From Vespula vulgaris (Eukaryota; Arthropoda; Insecta; Hymenoptera; Vespidae), in contig NC_066586.1 in the NCBI RefSeq assembly GCF_905475345.1, forward strand, positions 4,460,900 to 4,524,899: a DNA stretch of 64,000 nt. The letters are read 5' to 3'. Position 1 is the first letter of the stretch, and the number at the start of each line of letters is the position of its first letter. The notes under the pieces are model-generated. The model did not search any database. It saw nothing but the letters and a program-made list of their open reading frames with translations, and was not told the origin of the DNA. The position numbers were made by a program, and so were the translations under genes. This document shows, in pieces, positions 39,811 to 52,895 of the stretch.

Positions 39811-42800
39811 TTATTATAACTCTGAGGATTTTCCTAAGGAAACTTAAGTCCGCCGCGTCGGCTTAATCCTACTGTTAATGAAACTTTGCGAGCGCGACAG
39901 CTTACTACTCCCTTCGATCGTCTTTTATTAAACGCCATCGTTGCTCCGTTATAACGTTCAACGTGACGAAGATTTGTTTTACGTAGAAACAATTGGAAGT
40001 TTTAACCATTTATTTTCTTTTACGTTTAGAGATAAGGTATTCGCACAAAGTAATTCTTTGTTTTTCTCTATCTTCCTTTCTTTCTCTCTCTCTTTTCAGT
40101 TACGATATGAGGGGAAAACATTCGGAGAAGGCATCGCATTGGAAGAACAAGGAACATTTGAACGAGTTCACGCACTTTCGAATGAATACTGATCCAGCTA
40201 TGCTAGTCATCAGTGACGTCGAGGAAAAGGACGAGGGAGATTATAGATGTCGAGTGGATTTCACCAAGAGTCCCACGAGAAACTCAAGGATTTATCTGAC
40301 TATCATTGGTAAGTACTTACTCGTGTGTGTGTGTGTGTGTGTCTGTATGTGTACCAACCTATTTCTACAAATATACGTGACATCCATTTAACGACATTTT
40401 GCGAGTACGTACTTATCTACTTATATTTATATAGGAAAAAAGAAAAAAAGATGAAAAAGAGAAAGAAAAAGAGAAAAACATAGCAACGTGCATCGTATCC
40501 TTTTTGAAATTCATAACGATCTCGTGGAAGAGGCAGCTCGCGATAATAATCTCCTGCAACATGTTGGCTGCGTATTCGCACCCTCCTTACGACGTTTTAT
40601 CAGGGTAGCCACGTGCCGGTGTTGTAAGTACGCGGAAGCCGCGCCATTTTTCCGGGACATTAAACCCATACCGGCGCTCGTACCTTCCCATCCTTGCGCA
40701 CACCAATATCATCTTCTCTTATCCACATCCTCTACCCCTCATCTCAGAAGCATTTCTTTCTCCTTTAAAAAACTTGTGGAAATAAACAGCTGTTTCGCCG
40801 CACACAATCCGCAACATTGCTCTCCGATCTCGATTTTTCCACATTAGGATAGTATTATCTTCTTTTACTTTTTTTCAGAGTCATTACGCTTCTATGTAAT
40901 ATAATGTACATATATATTTATAGAGAGGAGGGGGAGGAAGCATATAAATACACCGAATGTGTGAAATACATCGGTAAGGACGACTCGTTAAAGAGATATC
41001 GCGATACATCGATTGTAGCCTCATGAGGGGATAACGATTTGCATATCGAATTTATCTACATTTAACTACGTGTATAGATTAACGGAACATTTAATTGGTT
41101 AGCGTATCAATGCAAGGAGCGACAGTAATGCTTATTGTCATAATACATCTACGGTATGGGAATTCGCACGGGCAGCACAAACCACGATTTATGTGGAAAT
41201 TCGGCCAATAGGAAGCCTCGCATAGTTCGCATAGTTTAGTGTGTAATCCATGTACCTGAACCTCTAGTACGTGTGTGCGGTATTGTACTCGACATATTCT
41301 CCATATATAAATATATATACACGCATATATGTATGATACATAAAGATATATGTGTTATATATACGTATATATATATACATACATGTACGCTGTTACATAC
41401 TTCTATATATAAATAAATATATTATACATAGGTATATATATATATATACTTATACACATGCACATATTCGCTTTTGCGATACGAATTGTTTTCTCTATAT
41501 TCTATACGATTTATACGCGAGAGCGTACATACGATACACTTTATATCCTCCATTGTATTGGGTTAGGTCGTTCACATTGTTCCCAATTCAAAAGTATAAT
41601 CGTAATGGTAGCGGAAACATGAAAGGTAAAGGTATACGGACCAATTTCCGAAAGTGAAAAAGCGAAGTGCTGGATCAAAGGAGAAAAGAAGAAAAATTGA
41701 TGGCAAAGTAAACGATAACGCTTTCTTTCGGTTACCGTTCTCTCTCAATTTTGTTCTCGTATCGTTAGATCGGATATTACGGATAACGTGAAGGTAATTT
41801 TTTGTTGGTCCAAATGGCTCTTACGATACCGACACGATCCACCTAAAAGTCTTTTTGAGGGTAAAGAAATGAAAGAAAAGAAGCTCTTTATTATAGCACG
41901 TCTATAAATTTAATCCGGCCTTTATGTACTATCGGGAAAAACGTTAATATCGACTCGTATACGGAAATTACTATTTCTCTCAAGGTTGAACCGTTTCGTG
42001 ATATTAATAGAAATGAATGAAATGTTTGTAATTAAACTAATGTTTCTTATTTTTCATGAATGATTAGATCTCACTATTTCGCTCTCTCATTCGACCTTTT
42101 AAACGACACGAATATTACGAGTTTATCGACTTAATAATTAGCTGTGTATTTTCGGAATACATTCTACTCGATGCTTAAATCATTGGATTTAATGCATATG
42201 TAATTCAATAACGATAAAACCCTCTCAATTCTCAATTTCTCAAAGCGCTTTGCTCCCCATCGAATGTACTGTCGTCAACAAAGTTTATTTTTAAATCCCA
42301 AAACTCGTCTATCCCGATGATTCCAATCGAACTATCTATTTCAGCTTACGTCGATTCTCCATTCTTTGTACGTTCGTTTGCTCGGGATGCGATAATTTTC
42401 AATTCTATTCAATGGCTAAATGTTCTTTAGCAATGGCGGCGACTAAGCCGATTAACGGAGTTCTCGGCTGAGCATAATTCCAACTCCGCTTCTCTTGATT
42501 TTTTTTTCAGTGTTTACGTCGCTTTAGAGAGAGGCTTTGCTTTGTGTTTACAAAGGGAATTTCTACGTACCAACCTATTTCTTTACACAAGGTCGCACGT
42601 GTATGATCGCGTTTACATCGGTATTATGATCTTTTATCGCTACTATCTAAAGCCTTACGCTTCGATGTAATAATTACTCTTTCGTGTAATCGAGTATCGT
42701 TACGTTTTAGTTGCTCTCCATCTCACACTCTCGTATCCAGTTCTCGTTCGTACAATATGCGACTCGTGAAACGGATAACGGAACAAAACGACGAATAGGA

Positions 42801-44522
42801 GTAGCATTTCGTAATGGTCGATTCTACGACGGCAAAATCACGATGCAGAATACCAAAGGATTTAACGTTTCCCGGCAGTGCGACAAAATCGATGATTCGT
42901 CGTAGCTCTCCTTGTCACATTATACCGACAAATATCTCACTGCTCCTTCGTAATGCCGTATAATATTCGAACAAATCTAGCGGGAGTCTTCCGGCGGTAC
43001 AAAATACTGCCATATCCGTTCCCTGATCGGCGATATTTTCGCGTCGCAATGCCCCGTCGGCGTTCGGCTTCTTACTGGACGAAGAAACGAAGGAACTATT
43101 GCTTCCTTTAGTCCGTCCGTCCTTCAATATGTAGTAAATAAATAAATTCGTGAAGACTTACCTCGCGTGTATTTGTATACAGTACGTAGAGAAAAAGTTT
43201 TTCAAAACGTTTCGTAATAATAAACTCGAGATGAATTAATTTGTAATGTTGTTATCTTTCTGTTTTCTTTTTCAGTACCACCGCACAAGCCAAACATCAT
43301 CGACGAACGTGGGAAAACTGTATCGACCGTGGCCGGACCATACGAGGAAGGCGGCGATATGAAGTTAACGTGCTTAGTATCAGGAGGTACGTTGAAATAG
43401 ATTTTGTTTACATCTTCATATAAGAAGGTATTAAAAGTAACGATAAAAAAATAACGCGATACGATCGAGCGTTTCATCGTGGTTGCGTCTTATTAAACAT
43501 TCTTTTAAAGCCCTTGCAAAAAGTCGGATCCATTAAGATAAATCTTCAAAGAAAGTAGCCAAAGCGAAGCAAGACCGGTCGTAGAGCACGCAGCTCGACT
43601 CATCTTGCGCTTCGCTTTGCTCATCGACTCATTCTACCTTCTTTTGGTTCCGCTTGGTTTTAGTTCGTTCTGGCTTATCTTCCCTCTATTATATTTTAAT
43701 ATCTGGCCGAGCGCTACGTCTGAAAGACGAAGGCAATAACGATAATAAATTTATTTTTATTACCTCGTACGAACCGTCGCCTAGAGGAGACACGTCGGAA
43801 TTATACGGCAAAAGCTTGGATGAGTTCTTCTCCCTCTTAACCACGAGTTTGCTCCTACCGCTTGCTTCTCTTCGAGTCTTCCCTCTCCTACTTTCGCGTT
43901 GTCACTGAGAGCGAAAATGGATCCGTGGAAAAAGATAATGAGGCCGCAGACGTGCGACCCTTCGACCTCTCTTGTCTCTTCACCACTTCCCAACTCTCCT
44001 CAGCACATTCATCCTTGAGGGTTTGTTCTCTCACGCAACGATTATTATAAATTATGAGTTAACGAGCAGTTCTCTCTCTTTCTCTCTCTTTCTTTCTCTC
44101 TATCTGTCTATCTGTCTATCTTTCTTTCTCTCTCTCTTTCTCTCTCTTACGTTCCTCGAATGCCTTCAATTCTTATCTCGACGAAATATTCCAATCGTGC
44201 GATTGCCCGACCCTTTTATGGAGGCCGAATAAATGGATTACATTTTTTATATGAAATTTCCCTGTTCTCAGGTCGTCCAGAACCTATGGTAAAATGGTGG
44301 CGAGGAGAAACCCTATTAGATTCGAAGGACGTGCCAGGAGAGTTTCCATCCCTTCGTCGAAACACTCTGGTCGTGACCGATCTCTCCAGAGCGGATCTCC
44401 ACGCTGTCTTCACCTGTCAGGCTTCCAACAATAACATCAGTCAACCGGAGTCGGCCTCGGTCGCGATCGAAATGCATCGTGAGTAATGCTCCCGTTCCTT
44501 TATCTTTTTATCGCGTTTTTTA

Positions 44523-44560
<38 letters not shown>

Positions 44561-47500
44561 ATCTCTCTAAAGGCAAAGTTCTCCCCAGTATCTTCTTAGG
44601 AAGCAGCTTGCGTTTCATTATCTCACGAATCCAAATTATACGACACTTCTTGCATCTCCATACATATGTATGCGAGCGTAGGAGCTTGTTAAGGAGACAC
44701 GTATTTTGCCTCGTCTCTCCTCTGCTTTTTCGTATGTGAAACATTATGATATTTTATAAATTTACATGATTACGTAGAACCTCTATTCCTAAAGAATTTC
44801 ATTTTAAACATTCATACGCTAATTTCGACGCTTTTCGCGCGACGAAATTCCGGGATGCGTTATTCCGAATGCCATTTCAAATGATTTTGCTCGTTCCAAC
44901 TAAGAGATGGCTCCGGCGAGGAAACTCTCAAGGGAGAGGGTAGTTGGAACGTAAGTAAGAAACAGAAGAAGACGGAACTAAAGCGACAAAATAAGAAAAC
45001 GAGTGGTAAATAAAATAAGAGAAGGAAGCGAACAGAGAGAGAGAGAGAGAAAGAGAATTTTCGTTGGCCAGTGTCGTTTGTTTCTTCGAGTTTAACAAGC
45101 TCCAGTTGAAAGTGACTTTTCTTTCACTTTTTTCTTCATTCCCCACTTTTTCGTTCTCTCCTTCATACTATCGTTGAGACAGACCTTCTCTCGGATGGGA
45201 ATGCGTTTACGAATCGAGTCAAAGAGAAAAATCTGCGTTGTTAAGCAAACGAAGCTGGAAGCCGGCCTAAGAAAAAGTATTTTAAGTTGGACGTAGCCGC
45301 GATACAAACCGCTTCTCTTATCCTTTCGTCCTCGGCCTTCTCAGCTTTTTTTCTTTATGTTTTTTTCTTTTTTATTTTATTATTTCTATTTATTTCTTTC
45401 GTTCGTTCGTTCTTTCTTTCCTTCTTTCTTTCTTCTTTCTTTCTTTCTGTCTTTCTTTATTTATTTTCTTTCTTTTTACTTCGACTTTGTTCGAACACCG
45501 AACGATCGAACGAAAAACTTGGCCGAAGAAAATACGAAGAAACCTTCTCTGTTGTTCTAAGAAAAGAAAAAAGAAAAGATGCGAGTAAATTCTTTTGAAG
45601 TGTACTGTGCAGTTTAGCTTCCTTCGTCGTTTGGTAGAATAAGAATTTAAAAAATTTCTTGTAGAAATATATATATATATATACATATATATATACACAT
45701 ACATACACCTATGTTTGTCTAATCGAATAACGAATGAATTCATTCGGCATGCATATTTAATGAAATCGTTGGCTATTTCCACTAGATCTCAATAGATTTT
45801 ATGAATACATAATATGTCACGGACATATTGATTTCATGTTACTTTAATATACCGACATTAATCTTGAAACAACGAGATAGAGAAATAGAGAGAAATAAAG
45901 AGAGAGATGAAGAAAATACGAACGTAAAATATAAATCTAGTAAGAAGAATGAGCTCTTTGCTAAAAGAAGACTGGATGTTGAAAAGTAAGCGACTCGCAG
46001 AAAAAAAGCTGGGAATGGAAATGGAGAACAAAAATGCGTAATTTTTGTTGGTAAAAACAATAAGGAAAGGGTCGCAAGCTCTATCTTAAAGGTATCTTAG
46101 ATTTTTATTAAATTCCACTAGAAAATCCAAAGTACGAGAAAGATTCGAAGACATACCGGAAGTTACGTCGTTGCTACCTGCTTTCCTTTTTTTTTACCAT
46201 TGTTTGAAATACGAGAATATCTTTAAACGGAAATGTCGACAAGCAACTCGAGAACTATTGCGAATTTAATAGAGAAATAGCGACGCGAGAAGGAATGCAT
46301 CAACTCGAAATTTTACAACAATTCGAATCTAAATAAGAACAATTTGTATAGAGAAATTAAGAAATATTTGTTCGTAACATATCTTTCGAGAAGATATAAA
46401 TTCAATTTATGGAATTCATAGAGATGTATGAATCTATTTGGTTTCATTATAAATCACATGCGTCTTTCTCAATTCGAACTTCACATATAAAAAGAAGGAA
46501 AAAAGAAAACATTGTCTCACAAAATCAATTTTTTCATTTTTTCTCAATACATATTTATTTACATATTACCTCGTTATCTAAACGTCAACGTGTCACATTT
46601 TCGCGATAGTCTCTTTGCGTGGATAAATTAAATTTCTCCACAGGCCTGAGTATCCTTCCGTGCTGCACATAGTATCTTCCACATATACATATATTATCAA
46701 TGTAGTTTCTTTTTTTTTTCTTTTTGCAGTACCTACTGCAGAGAACACGCTGCGACGATCGATCAAAAGATATAAAACGTTTAAACGATCCAATCTACTT
46801 TTCAGATAGGAATCTAATGTGTCTATAAATATGCAGACGTTTAGTGAGCATAAAGCGAAAAACATGCGAGCAAATATAACGAAGAGCGATAAGAAAAATG
46901 TATCTATCTCAAGCTTGGATAGTACGCGCTAACGAGACACACAGATTTGATTGTAAGTGTTAATGTGAAAGAACACAACATGGCTCCGACGACTTCCGTG
47001 ACATTTACTATAGTGGAACTTCAAGCGAAATAAATATTTACACGATCTTTTCGATGGTCGATAAGAAAATTCTACGAAATAAACATATATAATCACGTAA
47101 TAAGTCGTAATTAAAAACAAACAGAAAAAAAATTAAAAACAAAAAGAAACGAAAAAGAAAAGTGTTTCATCGAGGCATTAGCAATCGCGATGAATTCTAT
47201 AAAAAATAATTGTATATCTTTCAGAGTCACACATATATATTGCTGGTTCGTTTTACATAAAAGCCTGTAGCGTAACACCTTAAACACGCATCGCCATAAA
47301 AATATCTACATAAATCCAAAGCTAAAAAGGTTGGCTTGTGCAAAGTGTTTCCTACTAGGAACGCCTGAAGATAATTACACACTCCGATCATAAGCTGTTG
47401 GAAAACAGGCCGTGTCGAAGAGCTCACTTTTCTTTTTATATATCCAATTATTTTTAACTCCTTCGCGAGAACTACCCGAGTCTTTTTCTTACAAACGATA

Positions 47501-48453
47501 AAACACGAGGCACGAAAAGGATAAAATAATAAAAATGATAATGTGTACCCTTTGCGGTAAAATCGATGATTACAAAGGAAGAAAAAGAAGAAGAAATAAA
47601 ACTAGAATAATCGTTGTCTATTCTATTCTCGAATTGTTGCCGATCAAAGCAAAGAAAATAAAATAAAATAAAATAAAATAAAAGAAAAGAAAAGAAAAGA
47701 AAAGGAAAGAAAAGAAAAGAAAAGAAAAGAGAAGAAAAGGAAGGAAAGGAAAGAAAGAGAAAAGAAAAGAAAAGAAAAGAAAAGAAATATATGTTTTTCG
47801 TGAAATAAACGTAACAAGAGGAATAGACCATTGTAAATCGTCTTAAGAGAAATAAGAAAAGAAGAAGATTCGCTACTTACTTCCCTCGTTTGAAATGACG
47901 GAGAAAATAACGGTATCTTATCGACATAGATCCATAAAGTATTTTCAAGATATTATAGTCGCAGAGGCGTCATCCTCGTTTCTTCAGTTTTATCGTTCAA
48001 AGCCGAAGCTCCGTTTCTTAGCTCGCGATATGCCGCTTCGAATCTTTTTCCTTGCACTTTGAACTCTCGCACGGACTCCAATCTACGAACAGATTCTCTA
48101 GAAAGCATCAGAGAAAGAGAGAAAAAGAGAGAGAGGGAGAGAGAGAAATAGAGGGAGAGAGAATCGCTTGCTCGTCTTTTCGCTCGCAACCACCCTCGTC
48201 TCTTCTTCTTCTCTTCCTCTCGGATTCCGCAAAGGATTAAACCTCATAAATTCCACGAAGCACTCAGTAGAATTATCGGTATGCCGCCTTACGTTCGCCT
48301 CCGCATCCGCCTCTCTTCCTTCGCCCCGAGCTGTTGCCTTTTACGAACGAGTCGACAAACGAGAGCGATTTCTACGCGACTTTATACTCCTACCATCTGC
48401 CATTCCTTTTGCTATCACTGCAAGTAGGTACTACTGAAAGAAAAAGAAAAGAA

Positions 48454-48501
<48 letters not shown>

Positions 48502-48985
48502 GAGAGTGAGAAAGAGAGAAATACGCAAGCACAAAAGCGAACGAGTTTTGCGATAAGCAACGTCTTCGATCGAACTTACGAGCGAAATACACCTCTATTC
48601 CTTTTTTCTCTGGACCACTACAGTGGTCGGACATTAATCGATGATACTGCGACCGGCAAATCGAAAGTACATATCTACATAGATATATATAAAACGAAAC
48701 TCGAAATTATAGACTCATGATATGCTTTCGAAAGTAAAACGACGTGTGCTCTCATACAGAAAACACGAACAAATTAACCGTGCCGTTGATTCGGGAGCTA
48801 TCGAACGAAGAAGGGGTGAGCGTGGTAATGTTGCCAAATAAATTATCGAAAGCTCTGCGACTGACGATAGCGAAAATAACGCGGTTAATCGCGGATCATT
48901 ATTATCGTACGGTTCACCGATTCTTCGCCGCAACGTATGTATGTATGTATGTATATATGTATGAGAGCATGTATTTATGTAGGTA

Positions 48986-49045
<60 letters not shown>

Positions 49046-49211
49046 CATATACATATATATATGTACGTATGTATGTATATATTATTTATCGTATCGTCGC
49101 ATTTCTCGTATGCTATTTCAATGACAATGTTTCTATAGGCTGAATGATATTAATTAAAGGAAATTCGAATTTTACGAGCTAACATAAATCATTAAATGAA
49201 ATAAAAGAATC

Positions 49212-49255
<44 letters not shown>

Positions 49256-51035
49256 GATTAAAAATCTCAAACCGTATTTATTTTTTTAGTAAATTCACAT
49301 TTTTGTTAAATGAACTTTTCCATTAATTGAATTCTTGCGATTGCATAAAACGCGTTTAAAATATACTGCATTACATTATAAAGTATTTGCACTTTTTATT
49401 CTTATAAAATATAATGGAAAATAACTAGCTTCTAGAAAGACGTGTCTAGATATTTTTTTTCTTTTTTTAATGATTATTATAAGCCCGCTATTTTCTATTA
49501 AGAAATAAAAATCTAAGGTAGATATTTTCAACGACCTACAATCTCCGTACAGTAAATTCGAGAGAAAAAGCAACGGTGGACCGTCAAGGAAAACGTACCA
49601 CGTGGCTCATGTAATTTCACTCTTGAGAGAGGCCGGTCAAAGGACTAGAGAACGGTACCGTACACGAGGGAAAAGAAAAGAAACGAGAACGAAGAGGAGA
49701 AGTGGGGTACGCACGACCGACCTTGGGATTGAATTCGCTCACACTTGAACACTATATACGTATATGGAAGGAACGAGCTCTAAGACCAACTTAACTATTG
49801 AGCGTCTAACTAATCGAGCCTGACTAATTAGAAAACCGTTGGCTTCTAATGGAGTCGGCCGTTGAAATTAGACAACGCGAGTAGGTTTGAAAATAAGCAT
49901 ATGGTGAATTTTAACGAAACGAGAAAAGTGTGAAAGTAGAATAAATGAATAAGAGTGCGAGAGAGAAAGAGAGAGAGAGAGAGAGGGAGAGAGGGAGAGG
50001 AAGATAGATGAGAAAGATATAAAGAGAACTCGTTAAAGCCAAGAGTCGGTCGTTCGTTGGACGATTTTCTTTGACCTCGGCAATTCGGGTAAATCGTAGG
50101 ACGAAGGACAAGCACGGTTATCGAAAGTACGACCCTAGAAACTCTACGGAGCGTTAATCGAATCAACGACTTCCCGTTTGTCGATTCATCGATGCCTTTG
50201 TCAAGTTGGTGAACGATCGAAGGAAAGCTTCCCCCGTAGACTCCTTGACGCGATGGTCGAAAGTACTTTGCTTGCGGAAGGAATTGAAAATCATAAGACC
50301 CTCGGGGAAGAGAGAACAGAACGAGGACCGTTTTCTTCGACCGGCTCTCTTTGGAGAATATCGATTCGTTGGGAAGAAAAAACTCTTTCTACGAGCAAGG
50401 ATATAGATGTGCATGTATATGTGTGAACAAGTCGGAAAGAAAGAACTAAGAGCGCGAAACAAGGGGTGATGAGTGATAAAAGAAGATGAGAGGAGGAGAG
50501 ATAAGAAGTTGGAAATAGAGAAGGAAAGACTCGCGATGGTAGTTAAAGGTGCAAGGAGCTCTATAACGAGGAAAGAGAGAATGAGAGAAAGCTTCGGGCT
50601 GTGGTATATCTGCATGGGAGGAGTCACGCAACAACGTGAACGACGTCGACAACGACGACAAGGACGACGACAATAACGACGACAACGATGTTGACAACAA
50701 GCTAAAGCTTCCGATGCTGCTGCTGCTGTTGTTGCTGCTGCTGCTACTGCTGCTGCTGCTATGCTCGCTGCTGTTGCTGCGAAGACGGTTTACGGGGGTG
50801 GAAAGATGCCGTGAGCCGAGGGGACAGTTAAAAGAAAGGGAACCGGAAGAAGACGGAGAGGGTGAGCAAGAGACACGGACCCTCGAGCTGCAGGGCTTGA
50901 TTGTGTACCGGAGACAGTGCTTTTGAAGGAGGCAGGAGAACCCTCTCAGACACTACCATCGGAGTCGAGTGAGTCTCCTGTGACCCCCGCAACGAGACTG
51001 TGTCGACTGTGCGACTACCTGCTGCTACATACAAG

Positions 51036-51078
<43 letters not shown>

Positions 51079-51913
51079 TTCTCTTTCTCTTTCTACTTCT
51101 ATCTCTGTTTCTCTCTCCATCTCTTTCTCTACGTAAACATATACATATATGCGAATATTACGTAGTACGAACATACATAAATATACGTCTCTGCGCTTCG
51201 TCGTATTCGACCTTTCGTACGTACGACCTCACACGTGCACGCGCGTCTGTGTTTATCTGTGTATGTCCCTTACGCGTTGGATCTTTCCATCAACAAATGT
51301 TTCTCGCCTCGATCTTCGCCCCTCTCAACGTTGTCCTTCTATTCAAGAAGCTTTCATGAATGTAAATTAAGAAATAAATTAACGCTATCGTTTGCGAGAA
51401 GAGAGAAGAGAAAGCTTTGTACCGTGTTTATTCGTATAACGCTCTTCTACTATCCTCGCTCTCATGTCTCACACTAATCACTCATGTACTCGTCGTCTAC
51501 TCGTGACACGATCCTTCTCTACCCACGAATCTATCGATCTTTCGACATACGGGATGCTTGTAGCATTAGGTACGATATCGACGAAAAATCGTTCGACCAT
51601 GGGATCGATTCTAATTCGGTACATTCGCATCTGTTAGTGAAAGAAACAAGTAACAGTTTAAAATCCACTACATGCGGAATCGTAAGTTTAATTGTACTGA
51701 GCTTAATCCCAACACTGTATGCCACTTAAACCCCTTTAAATATACGCGAGCACGATAGGCTTTTTATGTTTCTTACGTTTTAATAGGAAACGTAATGTTC
51801 AGTAAGTATTTCTCAATGATCATTTCGAGAATTCATATCCATGAAAGCTACTTCTTTAAAAGCGTCTTTCAATTTTAATAAGTTTTATTCTACACGACAA
51901 CGTATCTAACCAT

Positions 51914-51946
<33 letters not shown>

Positions 51947-52211
51947 TATTATTATTATAGTGAATAGGGATATTATTACAGAATGAATATGAGAAAGGAT
52001 CACGTATATCTAGATTAAAAGATGGTCGGGTTGTAAAATAGTTTTTATCGTAAAAGAAAAGTGAGATGCGTGCGTAGAAAGCAGAAAAGAATATAACTTA
52101 CTCGTATGTACAATGGTTGCTATTTTTGTCTTCTTTCTCCAACTGTTCTTAATCCGTTCTTTGTAGGTATCGCAAAACTTTTGTCATGCTAGTGCACGCA
52201 TTTTTGTAACG

Positions 52212-52255
<44 letters not shown>

Positions 52256-52853
52256 TTTTCTTCTATTAACGTCACTGAATAACTGAAAACAAATTACATA
52301 TAATAATAGCATACAAATCCGTTCCTCTTCACTTTGTCCAAACTTTTAAATAATTATAAAACTGCATTATTTGTTCGCAAACAATTTTTTATTATAACAA
52401 ATGTAAAGAATAGTGACGCAGTTTGAGCAAATATTAATTACTTTTAAATGGAATAATCTTGGGATTACCTTTTTCGAATAAAATTTGAACGATGAACAAC
52501 AGAGTAGCTTTTCTCTTGTTAACTTTATCTCATCTTATTTTATTTTATTTTATTTTTTTCATTTTGTATAAAGATAATAACGATGAGAATACAGAGAAAG
52601 AATAACAATGGATGAAGGAAAAATCCGTACGCTGTTGGCTCGATTTACCATAAAATCAAACGTGCTGTTCGTACATAGATAAAGTTGCTAGGCATTTCTA
52701 ATTTGCAATAGCAATAAGTTTAACCTCGGCAGCTCGTTCGTTATTCCGCTTTCGATCGTTCTCTTTCCTCCTCGCTTGTCTCACCGCTCTTTAACCCGTT
52801 TTTACTTTCCTCCATGGATCTCGTTAGGTTTTTTTATTTGATCGTTTTGCTTC

Positions 52854-52895
<42 letters not shown>

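Larger units (their letters stand above)
25030..40099 (+). other. Intron 2 (phase 2, 15.1 kb)
   Basis: The largest intron in the window, splitting Ig1. It contains the 27.4 kb inverted-repeat element, the 36.7 kb palindrome island and many microsatellites. No second gene with convincing exons was found inside on either strand. Long first introns in axon-guidance genes often carry enhancers, which would fit. Confidence 0.75.

Noticed and set aside
48744..48945. Non-repetitive frame including RELSNEEGVSVVMLPNKLSK
   Set aside because: It looked protein-like at first, but I know no matching family and it runs straight into a TATG/TA array with no exon signals.
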